A stretch of DNA of 64,000 nt from Rothia aeria (lineage in GTDB: Bacteria > Actinomycetota > Actinomycetes > Actinomycetales > Micrococcaceae): NCBI GenBank assembly GCA_002355935.1, contig AP017895.1, positions 2,232,001 to 2,296,000 on the forward strand, given 5' to 3'. Below the pieces are notes generated by a model. It did not search any database and was not told where the DNA came from. It was given only the letters and a program-made list of their open reading frames with translations. Made by a program: the position numbers and the translations under genes. Positions within the stretch are counted from its first letter, which is position 1. Each line of letters opens with the position of its first letter. This document shows, in pieces, positions 26,624 through 34,946 of this stretch.

Positions 26624-27581
26624 ATGACCCTGCCAACCACCATGCGCGCTGTACAATACACCGAATACGGTGCGTCTAACGTGCTCACCATCAACCAGGT
26701 TCCCGTGCCCACCCCGGCCCGGGCGAAGTGCTGGTGCGTGTTCAGGCGTTCAGCGTGAACCGCGTCGACGCGCTCGTACGTTCCGGGCAGATGCGCCTTT
26801 TTACCGGCAAGCGATTCCCCAAAGGCACCGGTGTGGATGTGCTCGGTGAAGTGGTGGGCATGGGCCACGGCGTCATGGATTTCAAAATTGGGGACACCGT
26901 GTGGGGGTTCTCAGGGTCAATTGCGCCTGCCCCACCGGCACCGCCGCCGAATACGTGAGGCTTAAGGCCGGACGCATCTGCCACGCACCGCGTATCCCCA
27001 ACGTTATTGATGCCGCAGCCCTGCCGCTGGTGAGCCTGGCGGCCCTGCAAGTACTGCGGAAAAACCTGAAGCTTCAGCGCGGGCAGCGCCTGCTGGTGGT
27101 GGGCGCTACCGGCGGTGTGGGGCACGCGGCCCTGCAGATCGGGCAGATTTTGGGGGTTGAGGTAAGCACCGTATCCGCCTCAGACAATATGGCCCTATGC
27201 CGCGACCTGGGGGCTGTTGAGGTGTACGACCACGAAGACCTGCCCGATGCCGCGAACGTGACCCCGTTCGATGCGATTATTGACTGCGGCGGCGTGGTCA
27301 CCGGATACTACCGCAACTACCTCAAACCGCACGGGCGCATGATGACGCTCTCCCCCGACGGGCTTCCCGCAGTGCTGACGTCCCTTTTCACGAACCGCCG
27401 TGTGGGGTTCCTGCTGGCAACCAAGGCAACCGCTGAGGCAATGAAGTGGATTACCGCCGCCGTTGAACGCGGCAACCTTCGCCCCGTCATTGAGAAACGG
27501 TACACGCTGGAGGAGCTGGCCGAAGCGCAAGACTACGTGGATACCAAACACACGCGCGGCAAACTGCTGGTCGTAATGTAA
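26624..27581 (+). pseudogene. Zinc-independent quinone/alcohol oxidoreductase (MDR family), two frameshifts
   Basis: NAD(P)H:quinone oxidoreductase-like protein. Three consecutive frames join if one C is added at 26712-26715 (CCCC, restoring PTPGPGEVLVRVQ) and one at 26930-26933 (CCCC, restoring APAPTGTAAEYV). The restored protein has 319 residues, normal for the family. Seen: QAFSVNRVDALVRSG, TGVDVLGEVVGMG, the cofactor loop VVGATGGVGHAALQIG, and the C-terminal YTLEELAEAQDYVDTKHTRGK. Both breaks are the same kind of run contraction. The 246-base gap before it has no gene. Confidence 0.88.
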
Positions 27582-27603
27582 GACCCACCCAGCCACCGCG
27601 CGC

Positions 27604-27646
27604 AGGCCCCGCCAAACCCCATGAAACTAGGGTTCTGGCGGGGCCT
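27604..27646. terminator. Hairpin terminator between convergent genes
   Basis: AGGCCCCGCCA (27604) pairs perfectly with TGGCGGGGCCT (27636), with an inner CCC/GGG pair; TTTATGG follows. Confidence 0.8.
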
Positions 27647-27736
27647 TTATGGTGCCCACCTGCGCCCAAGTGTTAAACACGTACACGTCAGTTACAGCAC
27701 AAGACACCACAGCACGGGTTCTTGCCCGATGCGGCT

Positions 27737-29197
27737 CTAGCTGGCGGGTGTCTCCGTCTGTGTACCAGCTGATGACCTTCGGGCCTGCTGGAGGGCGTTG
27801 CGCCACCCGCCAAACCAGCTGTGAAGCGCGGTTCCTTTCGGGTACTCCTCCCCCGCCTGCTGCGCCCACGCAATGTAGCGGTCATATGTTGGGGTACCCG
27901 CCTCATGTTCCAGATACTCCCGGATACCTGCGAGCGCACGCTCATTACGGGCCTGCACCTCGTCCGGGCTCAGATTACGCGGGGCACGGGTACCGCACGT
28001 ACCGCCCGCGCGCTGCACAAGCTCCGCCCACTTGAGGCCGCTCTTCTTGGTGAGCGTAACCCCCAAAGGCAGCCCCTGCCCATGCGCCCACTCATCGTAG
28101 CGGGCGTTCACAACCCGGCTGCCATGATGCGCTATGTACTGTTTAAGGGCATCAACGGCCACCTGCACGGACTCCTGCTCATTGTCTTTGCTGCGGGCGT
28201 ATTCCTGCTCCCAGTTACGTTCCCGCCGGATGTTCTCAACCCCGGCAGCAATAACCTCAGGCGGTAAGCTCTCATAGTTGCCGCGCATGATTGTTTTGGC
28301 GATTTCTACCTGCGTATTCCAGTTTTTATTGAGGTATTTACGCACCAGCACCGCTGAAGGCATACCGGGGACACTGCGCGCATACTCCTCAAATTCAAGG
28401 TAGGTGTATTTCTGCCGGGGAGTGGACACGAACTGAACCAGCGCCGCCCACAGGTCAGCTTCACCGTACTTGCCGCGGCGCCTGCGGGGCCTGCTCCGCT
28501 CATCGCCCAACCCCGCCGCAGCTAAGGCATGTGACCATTTGCCGAAACGGATAATGGGTGTTTGACGGGTGGGGCCGCCGCGAGCCACCGACCAGTCGTT
28601 AAACGACATGGACCGGTGGTCTGTGCACTCATCCCACCACTGCCGCAGCAAATCGATAAGCTGCTGATCCTGCCATTCTTTCTGTTCATCTCCCTGCGCC
28701 CGTGGCTCTACTGGGTAGTGCAGCGCTGCACGGCCTTTGAGGATACGTTTAACCTGTTGACGGGTGACCCCAAATTCTTCTTCGCACTCTTGCCCGGCCC
28801 TATCCGGGTTATGCACCGACCACTCGTACACCATGTGCCGCAGGTCTTCCTGCTCCTGCTCTTTCACGGTGCGGCGCGCAACTTTAAGCTGCGGAACGGA
28901 AATATGCGTGTGTGCGGCGTTAATAATCTGCCGCACGCGCTCCCTGGTCACACCGATATCTGTGGCAATAGCGTCAAGAGTCTCACCCGCACTGTAACGG
29001 TACACGCATTCCCAGTTGCGGTTTGGCTCGGCTTGGGCATCATATACGGCGGTGACTGAGGATAAATATAGGGCGGCGTTTTTGGGCTGTTTCAGCTGTT
29101 CTTCGGTGAGGCGCAGGTTTTTCTCAATATGGTCTGCATCGGCTTCTGCGGTGAAAATGATGCGTTCGTTAGGGGCGGTTTCACGGGGGTCAGGCAT
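27737..29197 (-). CDS. Sigma-region-4-like HTH protein with repeated HNH-associated modules
   Basis: 486 residues, no catalytic domain seen. Order: N-terminal segment; a region-4-like HTH, GETLDAIATDIGVTRERVRQ (about 70-92); a second HTH-like EEEFGVTRQQVKRIL; then four modules of the homing-endonuclease-associated repeat type. Each module ends in W..A....G or a variant: FNDWSVARG...RFGKWSHALAAAG, YLEFEEYARS...KNWNTQV, YDEWAHGQG...KWAELVQRAG, YDRYIAWAQQ...WFGGWRNALQQA. Predicted DNA-binding. Start ATG 29197 (MPDPRETAP). It abuts the accessory region. Confidence 0.7.
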   Translation of the reverse strand: MPDPRETAPNERIIFTAEADADHIEKNLRLTEEQLKQPKNAALYLSSVTAVYDAQAEPNRNWECVYRYSAGETLDAIATDIGVTRERVRQIINAAHTHISVPQLKVARRTVKEQEQEDLRHMVYEWSVHNPDRAGQECEEEFGVTRQQVKRILKGRAALHYPVEPRAQGDEQKEWQDQQLIDLLRQWWDECTDHRSMSFNDWSVARGGPTRQTPIIRFGKWSHALAAAGLGDERSRPRRRRGKYGEADLWAALVQFVSTPRQKYTYLEFEEYARSVPGMPSAVLVRKYLNKNWNTQVEIAKTIMRGNYESLPPEVIAAGVENIRRERNWEQEYARSKDNEQESVQVAVDALKQYIAHHGSRVVNARYDEWAHGQGLPLGVTLTKKSGLKWAELVQRAGGTCGTRAPRNLSPDEVQARNERALAGIREYLEHEAGTPTYDRYIAWAQQAGEEYPKGTALHSWFGGWRNALQQARRSSAGTQTETPAS

Positions 29198-29325
29198 CTT
29201 ATATCCCAATCAGCATTGAACGGTATTGTTCTCACATCATACGACGCGCGGCAGGTCAGCGCATCCGGGGCGGGCGGCGAAAGATCAAGTGGCTATTTTT
29301 ACGACAACAGACGTAGGCTATACCC

Positions 29326-29526
29326 ATGAGAATTGGTATGCGTAAACCCAGTGTGAAACGAATGATTAAGGCCCGCACCACCGGCCGGGCAAAACGCGCC
29401 GTGAAGAAAGCCGTGATTCCTGGTTATGGCAAGCGCGGTATGGGGTTTGTGAAGAACCCAAAGCGCTCCGTGAAAGGGGCCATCTACCGCCGCACGACTT
29501 TCAGCGTGTGGGATTTGTTCAGGTAG
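29326..29526 (+). CDS. Small basic protein of unknown function
   Basis: 66 residues, strongly cationic (RKPSVKRMIKART, RAKRAVKKAV, YGKRGMGFVKNPKRS), with C-terminus RRTTFSVWDLFR. Similar short basic proteins occur near mobile elements in Firmicutes and Actinobacteria (recollection only). The last 44 coding bases are duplicated at 30412, so this gene is the target of the cassette insertion described there. Confidence 0.6.
   Translation: MRIGMRKPSVKRMIKARTTGRAKRAVKKAVIPGYGKRGMGFVKNPKRSVKGAIYRRTTFSVWDLFR
29482..29525. repeat. 44-bp direct repeat, left copy
   Basis: Identical at 43 of 44 positions to 30412-30455. It forms the 3' end of the small basic gene, starting exactly at the codon for Ile in IYRRTTFSVWDLFR. 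The toxin-antitoxin genes lie between the two copies. Confidence 0.9.
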
Positions 29527-29543
29527 CAAAACCTACCCCCTGT

Positions 29544-29567
29544 GTACTGTATGTACAATGTAAGTAC
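29544..29567. promoter_or_regulatory. Candidate operator/promoter of the toxin-antitoxin operon
   Basis: Three GTAC sites at 29544, 29553 and 29564, spaced 9 and 11 bases, overlap a TACAAT -10-like box (29554-29559). This suits binding of ribbon-helix-helix antitoxin dimers on one face of the DNA. Confidence 0.5.
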
Positions 29568-29590
29568 AACTATGCAGGGAGGGGAACACT

Positions 29591-29884
29591 ATGAGTACAA
29601 CAGTTAAAAGTCAGCGTATTAACCTACGGGCTAGTGAACGCCAAGAGGCTCTGATTAGGCAGGCTGCCGAGGTTACGGATTCGTCTGTATCTGATTTCAT
29701 TCTTAGTAGTGCCACCGAGCGTGCAGAGCATGTGCTTGCTGATCGCCGGTGGTTTGTAGCTACTGAGGAACAATACGACTTATTTGTTCAGGCGCTCGAA
29801 GCTCCCACACGAACTGAAAAACTTGAAAGGCTCTTTGCCCGAGAGTCTCCCGTTGGTAAAGAAATTGTTTTTAAAGAGGACTAA
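29591..29884 (+). CDS. DUF1778 (TacA-like) antitoxin
   Basis: 97 residues. N-terminal ribbon-helix-helix SQRINLRASERQEALIRQAA followed by VSDFILSSATERAEHVL and FVATEEQYDLFVQAL, the DUF1778 pattern. It neutralises the GNAT toxin encoded next and represses the operon. ATG 29591 follows GGGAGGGG. Its stop codon overlaps the toxin ATG by one base. Confidence 0.93.
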   Translation: MSTTVKSQRINLRASERQEALIRQAAEVTDSSVSDFILSSATERAEHVLADRRWFVATEEQYDLFVQALEAPTRTEKLERLFARESPVGKEIVFKED

Positions 29885-30381
29885 TGTCGCTGCAGAAACC
29901 CAGGCGTCTTCTAAAAAGCGATAACCTGTCTGATTTTGAGAGTGGCGCTCACGATTTAGATTCCTGGCTTCACAAGTTCGCCTGGGAGAACCAGCGGGCT
30001 CACAACTCAGTCACGTATGTGGCAACTATTGGCGACCGGGTTGTTGGTTACTATGCTCTTGCCGCTGGCAGCGTCCAAAAAGCTGCGGTCAGCAAGAATT
30101 TTGCCCAACGCCGCCCGCACGAAATCCCGTGTATTTTGTTGGCACGACTAGCAGTTGATAAAAGGACACGAGGTCAAGGCATCGGCACCCTGCTGTTGAG
30201 AGATGCTTTGGAGCGTACAGTGTCCGCCAGCGAGACCCTTGGAGTGGCTGCATTACTGATCCACTGCCGTGATGAAGAAGCAAAAAAGTTCTATGAGTAC
30301 CACGCAGATGTACTTGAGTCACCGCTGGACCCTTTTCAGCTGATCCTGCCCATGAAGAGCATCCGCAAACTATTGGGATAG
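29884..30381 (+). CDS. GNAT acetyltransferase toxin (TacT/AtaT-like)
   Basis: 165 residues. Acetyl-CoA fold with LLARLAVDKRTRGQGIGTLLLRDAL (motif A, R-G-Q-G-I-G) and the C-terminal Tyr region EEAKKFYEYH. N-terminus DFESGAHDLDSWLHKFAWEN and TYVATIGDRVVGYYALAAGSV are typical of toxins that acetylate the amino group of aminoacyl-tRNA. The pair with the DUF1778 gene is a type II toxin-antitoxin system. Confidence 0.93.
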   Translation: MSLQKPRRLLKSDNLSDFESGAHDLDSWLHKFAWENQRAHNSVTYVATIGDRVVGYYALAAGSVQKAAVSKNFAQRRPHEIPCILLARLAVDKRTRGQGIGTLLLRDALERTVSASETLGVAALLIHCRDEEAKKFYEYHADVLESPLDPFQLILPMKSIRKLLG

Positions 30382-30411
30382 TCATACAGGTTTTGCCTAA
30401 CTGGCGTGTTT

Positions 30412-30455
30412 ATCTACCGCCGCACGACTTTCAGTGTGTGGGATTTGTTCAGGTA
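30412..30455. repeat. 44-bp direct repeat, right copy
   Basis: Copy of 29482-29525 with one change, synonymous in the original reading frame (AGC to AGT), ending in TAA instead of TAG. It marks the right edge of the toxin-antitoxin cassette. Confidence 0.9.
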
Positions 30456-30558
30456 AATTACCTGCTTAGAACATACAAGTTGCCGCGCGGCTTCCCTCCC
30501 CTATCCCTCACCCAGCCTGTTTCTGTTCGCGCAGAACGCGCCCCAAAATTTATACTTG

Positions 30559-30587
30559 TATAGTCCTATATGGGTATGAGACCATAT
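30559..30587 (+). promoter_or_regulatory. Promoter with PadR-type operator
   Basis: TATAGT at 30559-30564 as -10, followed by the inverted repeat ATATGG-N8-CCATAT (30568-30587), which overlaps the start region of the padR-type gene. Autoregulation is inferred. Confidence 0.55.
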
Positions 30588-31131
30588 GGCTATGGAGCTT
30601 AAACATGCGATTCTTGGACTACTGTCAATCCAGCCGATGAGCGGCTACGACCTCAACCGTGCGTTTAACAACACTGTGGCGCATTTCTGGTATGCCGACC
30701 AGTCGCAAATCTACCGCACGCTCGATAAGCTCACCGCCAACAAGGCGATCACAACGAAAGTAATACACCAAGAGGGAAAACCCAACCGCAAGGTTCACTC
30801 ACTCACCGCAATCGGGCGGGCTGAGCTGGAAGACTGGCTCACCTCACCCCTTGAGCAAGAGCGGTATAAAGAGCCTTTTATGGCGCGGCTATTTTTCGCC
30901 GCAAACCTTACCCACACCGAAGTGGTACAGCTACTGGCTGAGCGTGAAAAACAGATTGAACGTAAGCTGCAGTCCCTCAAAACTATTGACGCCCCGGCGG
31001 AAGACCTAGCATCCGCCCTGCGCGCCGCCACCCTTCGCAAAGGAATTGTTGAGACAGAGGCGGAGCTTGCCTGGATTCAGCAAACCCGCGAAAGTATCAC
31101 CAGGTTCAGCCCACCTAGTAAGGAGAAATGA
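30586..31131 (+). CDS. PadR-family transcriptional regulator
   Basis: 181 residues. Winged-helix LKHAILGLLSIQPMSGYDLN, then SQIYRTLDKL and a Vir/AphA-like C-terminal half with coiled helix ELLAEREKQIERKLQSLK-type sequence. It starts at ATG 30586 or 30592; no ribosome site precedes either, so the message may be nearly leaderless. Its stop overlaps the downstream hydrolase start by ATGA. Confidence 0.85.
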   Translation: MAMELKHAILGLLSIQPMSGYDLNRAFNNTVAHFWYADQSQIYRTLDKLTANKAITTKVIHQEGKPNRKVHSLTAIGRAELEDWLTSPLEQERYKEPFMARLFFAANLTHTEVVQLLAEREKQIERKLQSLKTIDAPAEDLASALRAATLRKGIVETEAELAWIQQTRESITRFSPPSKEK

Positions 31132-31909
31132 CCATGACTGCCAAGACGCGAAACAGCAAAGATTACCCTGTGGAGCACGGCCCCCGGCAGGGTGAGACGA
31201 TTATATTCCTGCATGGCGGGAACATGGCGGGCTGGACGTGGGACCTTCAGGTTGAGGCCATGCCCGATCGCCACCTGCTCACCCCGACCTGCCCGGGTAC
31301 GGCAGGAATACACACGAAGTATGGCCCGGTATTGCCGAGGCCGCTGACAGGATGGCTGCACTCATTCGTTCCCACAGTATCGGCGGGCGAGCGCACATTG
31401 TGGGCCTCTCACTCGGCGGATTCGTGGCGATTGAGCTGATTCGCCGCCACCCCACCCTAGCGTACACATGCACGATCAGCGGATCGCCGCTCTTGGGGTA
31501 CACCCGATGGGAGCGGATGGTTATTGGTGCCCAGGTTCCGCTCTGGCACCGGCGTTGGTACTGGATTGCGCAGTCCCGCCCGTTTAACATTCCGGCGGAA
31601 GATCGGGAACTTTTTGTGCAAACCGCCAGCAGCCCGCAACCGCTCACGAACACTTTGCTGTTCCGGGAACTTGGGGTTCGGGCGCTGCCTGCCGAGCCGT
31701 TCTCATTCACCGGGCCGGTGCTTGCGGTTGCCGCCGAGCACGATACACCCTCAGTACGCCGATCCTTCGACCCGCTGCGCAAGTGCCTGCCGCAGCTGCG
31801 CACCTGGGTTGCGCCGGGAATGCCTCACGCGTGGAGTGCCGAAAACCCGGAACTATTCGCACGTATGGTTACCACCCACGCCGATACGGGGCGGTGGCCT
31901 CAAGACTAA
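31128..31909 (+). pseudogene. Alpha/beta hydrolase, frameshifted at a C run
   Basis: Serine hydrolase. The frame breaks at CCCC 31282-31285; one added C gives LLTPDLPGYGRNTHEVWPGI and a continuous 260-residue protein. Seen: oxyanion region ETIIFLHGGNMAGWTW, nucleophile elbow GLSLGG, and the catalytic His in APGMPHAWSAENPELF. AAGGAG precedes the ATG 31128, which is coupled to padR by ATGA. Substrate unknown; the PadR protein probably controls both. Confidence 0.88.
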
Positions 31910-32104
31910 AGCATAAGCGTGAGCATGGCGTGTTTTAGTCTCTGCCTCCCACGCTGCGCGCGAAAATCTTCGCCTCCCACACAGTGCCCCACTAGGGCAA
32001 GATGCCATACCCTCAGTGCCCGTATACTCGATAGCAATATTTATTAACACCGGGTTTGCGGCACATCTTCCGGCTCGCGCCGCCTGGCCCCGTGAGGAGG
32101 TACC

Positions 32105-32350
32105 GTGGGTACCATTATCGGATCGATTATTACCGGCGCTATTATTGGTGCATTAGCGCGGGTGTTTATGCCCGGCAGGCAGAATATTTCTATTATCTGG
32201 ACCATTATTTTGGGGGCCGTTGGGGCTTTTGTAGGCACGTGGGTGGCCGGGTTCTTCGGTGTCGCCCATACTGCGGGTATTGACTGGATCCGTTGGGCCG
32301 CTGCAATGCTCGCCATCTCGGTCTATTTAGGCGTGACCGGCAGGAAGTAA
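32105..32350 (+). CDS. GlsB/YeaQ/YmgE-family small membrane protein
   Basis: 81 residues from a GTG at 32105, fixed by GAGGAGG just upstream. Three Gly-rich helices: GTIIGSIITGAIIGALARVF, IIWTIILGAVGAFVGTWVAG, and a last helix. This is the transglycosylase-associated-protein family, linked to envelope stress in other bacteria. The 195-base gap upstream contains no gene. Confidence 0.85.
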   Translation: MGTIIGSIITGAIIGALARVFMPGRQNISIIWTIILGAVGAFVGTWVAGFFGVAHTAGIDWIRWAAAMLAISVYLGVTGRK

Positions 32351-32418
32351 TCCCACCTTAACCAGCGGGCAGGCCTGAGCATATACTGCGTGGGCCCGCC
32401 TGCTGTTGTATTACAAGA

Positions 32419-32487
32419 CCGAATAACGCAGGTAAAGGCGTATCGCCTACCCCTAGAGGGCGCGTAATACACCTTAAGCTGCGTTTT
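32419..32487. repeat. 69-bp palindromic repeat, copy 1
   Basis: Matches 34336-34404 at 66 of 69 positions. Contains nested inverted repeats (ACGCAG/CTGCGT, AAGGCGTAT/ATACACCTT). It abuts the 3' end of vapC and could act as its terminator. Confidence 0.85.
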
Positions 32488-32854
32488 AGCCGTTCTCGAA
32501 CCGACACCCCAGGTCTTGTGCCACATCGCGCAAACGTTTGTCACGAGTCCACAGAGTAGTTCCTGGAACTACCACAACCGAGGCTAAAAGGTACACATCA
32601 ACAGCAGATAAACCGCGTCCCCACAGCTTACGTTTTTCGATAAACCACCGCACTTCGTGATCATCGACTGCAGGAAGCCGTTTCAGCTCGCTCAGAGCAG
32701 ATAGAAACTCATCTCGTTTTTTAAGGGAACCAAGGGCTAATTCTGTGAGCACTAAATCATGACAGCAGATTTCATCACGTATTAGAAGCTCCGACAGTTC
32801 GGGTTCTGCATGATGCAGATGATCTATCCACACATTAGTGTCAACGAGGATCAT
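32486..32854 (-). CDS. vapC: VapC-type PIN-domain toxin
   Basis: 122 residues. PIN nuclease with the acidic residues in VDTNVWIDHL, the conserved Glu in LVLTELALG, GLSAVDVYLLAS and TRDKRL. Cleaves RNA (tRNA or rRNA in known members). Overlaps vapB by ATGA. The stop codon lies at the edge of the 69-bp repeat. Confidence 0.93.
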   Translation of the reverse strand: MILVDTNVWIDHLHHAEPELSELLIRDEICCHDLVLTELALGSLKKRDEFLSALSELKRLPAVDDHEVRWFIEKRKLWGRGLSAVDVYLLASVVVVPGTTLWTRDKRLRDVAQDLGCRFENG

Positions 32855-33048
32855 GACTGCACATTTCGATGCCGCGGAGCCGCTTGGGCCTGGGGATCGG
32901 AGCCACCTAAAGCGGCAAGCAAACGCCCGTTTTCGATACGTACCAGAGTTTCCATAGCTTCGCGCACTAACACTGAGCGCTCTTCGATACCGGTGAGTTT
33001 GACGGCTTTAGCAACGATTTCTTCGTCAAGGGTAACGGTTGTACGCAT
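32851..33048 (-). CDS. vapB: VapB-type antitoxin
   Basis: 65 residues with the ribbon-helix-helix MRTTVTLDEEIVAKAVKLTG and SVLVREAMETLVRIENGRLL, as in VapB antitoxins of Actinobacteria. AGGTT precedes the ATG. It binds VapC and represses the operon. Confidence 0.92.
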   Translation of the reverse strand: MRTTVTLDEEIVAKAVKLTGIEERSVLVREAMETLVRIENGRLLAALGGSDPQAQAAPRHRNVQS

Positions 33049-33058
33049 AATAACCTCC

Positions 33059-33097
33059 GCATCAATATTAGCATATAAGTGATGCGGATAATGATGC
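33059..33097. promoter_or_regulatory. Candidate vapBC operator
   Basis: GCATCA at 33059 and TGATGC at 33080 form an inverted repeat, and TGATGC recurs at 33092, just upstream of vapB. This suits VapBC autoregulation. Confidence 0.5.
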
Positions 33098-33114
33098 TGC
33101 TTTATTTTGCATAT

Positions 33115-33849
33115 CTACCTCGTTGGCACCACAGCCTCAAAAACCATAATCGGTTGAGTGCCATCAAAAGGGGTGCGGCACCAGTCACCCCATACGGCGT
33201 GTATTTCAAATCCTGCATTCTGCAGCTGGTAGCCTAATGTCTTTTTATCTCGAAAAGTTAGGATACTTTCTTGGACCACAGTCTCTCCAAAGTCCATGAA
33301 GTGATAGTTAGTGCGGTACAGAACCTGCCCATTATTATCAGGTGCAACCGCTTCTGACCATTCAGATATCAGTCCGTGCCGTGTGGAGCGAGTCGTAGTA
33401 GACGTAGTCCAATTTTCCCAGGCTCGACATGCTGGATTACGGCTCTCGAACGCGAGCATTCCACCTGAGTGCATTATACGATGTAGGTCATTCAAGGTCT
33501 TTTCCCACTGTGGGCTAGGGATGTGTTGCGCCACATTACCACTCATCACTACCAAATCGAAGCCATGGTCGGGAACATTTCGGCTATCCCCCAGAATCCA
33601 CCGGATTTTGGAAGCGCCAGGGCGACTGCGTGCGTACTCTAACATTGATGCTGACGGGTCTACACCGATAACAGCACGCCCCGATTGAGCTAAAGTTACG
33701 GTAAGTATGCCGGTACCGCATCCTAGGTCAAGGATTCTTTGGGCATTAAACCGATGAGCTAGAGAACGGTAATAATCATGGTCCGCCCCATCGGGGTTGT
33801 CTTCATCATAGAAATCAACTATACGAGGGTCATAATCTTTTGCACTCAT
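33115..33849 (-). CDS. Class I SAM-dependent methyltransferase
   Basis: 244 residues from the ATG at 33849. Motif I RILDLGCGTGILTVTLAQ, VIGVDPSASMLEYA, ILGDSRNVP, FDLVVMSGNVAQHI. The start is fixed by an ATGA overlap with the upstream unknown gene, so the two are coupled. Codon use looks more AT-rich than that of neighbouring backbone genes, in keeping with transfer. Substrate unknown. Confidence 0.82.
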   Translation of the reverse strand: MSAKDYDPRIVDFYDEDNPDGADHDYYRSLAHRFNAQRILDLGCGTGILTVTLAQSGRAVIGVDPSASMLEYARSRPGASKIRWILGDSRNVPDHGFDLVVMSGNVAQHIPSPQWEKTLNDLHRIMHSGGMLAFESRNPACRAWENWTTSTTTRSTRHGLISEWSEAVAPDNNGQVLYRTNYHFMDFGETVVQESILTFRDKKTLGYQLQNAGFEIHAVWGDWCRTPFDGTQPIMVFEAVVPTR

Positions 33850-34187
33850 GGTTTTATATCGACTTGGCGCAGCATGTAAGGTACTAGAGCCTTGTGAAAA
33901 GGCCAGATACATGTCAAGTACACCTTCCCCACAGCCGATTGAGGCTGGGCGTGTGTTTCAATCCCGCCACGCGCAGACGTGCTGCCCTCCTCAGCAGCGG
34001 TAACCACGAATTTTGAGGAGAACTCTATATGTTTATCCTTATGGCCACCAATGACATGCTCATCAGTGACCTCAGTAAAAGTAAAGGGGCCCGCTGATGA
34101 ACCAACCACGACCTCCAATTGCTTGGATTTCGATGAGGGCTGTACTGTAAACCCTATTTTCTGTACAACACGGTTACGCACCTGCAT
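33846..34187 (-). CDS. Unknown protein coupled to a methyltransferase
   Basis: 113 residues from the ATG 34187; the frame is open to a TTG at 34250. Contains GSSAGPFTFTEVTDEHVIGGH and IEFSSKFVVTAAEEGS. No family recognised, no signal peptide or membrane helix. Support for coding comes from the ATGA overlap with the methyltransferase gene. No clear ribosome site precedes either start. Confidence 0.45.
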   Translation of the reverse strand: MQVRNRVVQKIGFTVQPSSKSKQLEVVVGSSAGPFTFTEVTDEHVIGGHKDKHIEFSSKFVVTAAEEGSTSARGGIETHAQPQSAVGKVYLTCIWPFHKALVPYMLRQVDIKP

Positions 34188-34335
34188 TATCGTACGAACC
34201 CACGGAGGGGTTGCAGATAAAAACGGTAGGTAAATTCCTGTGCATCCCAACTAGTGGGTATCTGCACATAGTGACCATCAGAAAAATTCATATTGTTAAA
34301 TCGCATGTTCAAGACTTCCAGTGTGCTCAGCTGGC

Positions 34336-34404
34336 CCGAATAACGCAGGTAAAGGCGTATCACCTACCCCTAGAGGGCGCGCAATACGCCTTAAGCTGCG
34401 TTTT
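34336..34404. repeat. 69-bp palindromic repeat, copy 2
   Basis: Copy of 32419-32487; here the inner arms AAGGCGTAT and ATACGCCTT pair perfectly. It lies just downstream of the gene at 34416 on its coding strand. Confidence 0.85.
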
Positions 34405-34415
34405 CAGGATGCGGA

Positions 34416-34643
34416 CTATTTGCGTGAGGCCTTATGCTCCTTACCCATGTAGATACCGCCTTGCGCCAGTTCGGTGAGCATCTGTTCGAGGCGTTCAATG
34501 CGCGTACCCGAAGTTTTGGCGCGGTCAATCCAACCAATATAGTTATTGCGCTGGTACGCCGGGCGGGCCTTATAGTCGGCGCATAGACCAGAGCTTTTAA
34601 GGGCCGCCGCAATATCGTTCGGCATATGGTGACGTTCGCGCAT
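34416..34643 (-). CDS. Short YdeI/OmpD-associated-domain protein
   Basis: 75 residues from the ATG 34643, fixed by AGGAGG 5 bases upstream. RPAYQRNNYIGWIDRAKTSG, RIERLEQMLTELAQGGIYMG is the C-terminal signature of YdeI/OmpD-associated proteins, which are normally about 150-200 residues. This is a domain-only or truncated version. Confidence 0.75.
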   Translation of the reverse strand: MRERHHMPNDIAAALKSSGLCADYKARPAYQRNNYIGWIDRAKTSGTRIERLEQMLTELAQGGIYMGKEHKASRK

Positions 34644-34870
34644 AAAGCCTCCTGAGGTGGGTGTTGTACCTGTATCCACGCTACCTGTAGTACGGTGGCG
34701 GGTTCAAGATCTCAGGGCAAACGCGAACTGTTACGCTCCCTGCCCTGGTGGGCTGCGATGCTGCTGGTCTGCAAGCCAACACCTATAACGGCCGGGGAGT
34801 CAGTGCGCTCAGCCGGGCGTGCTCCACGCCGCCTGACCGCTTCTAGAGGCTACCGTGAGCGGGCAAAGAG

Positions 34871-34904
34871 GGGCGCGCACCTTCACGGTGGAGGGTGCGC
34901 GCCC
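34871..34904. terminator. Hairpin terminator
   Basis: GGGCGCGCACC (34871) pairs perfectly with GGTGCGCGCCC (34894). It lies 43 bases beyond the lipoprotein stop codon (minus strand). The rest of 34644-34946 shows nothing convincing. Confidence 0.75.
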
Positions 34905-34946
34905 GTTTCAAAGAATCACCTTGCGGAAATAGTGTTTCTCAAGCGG

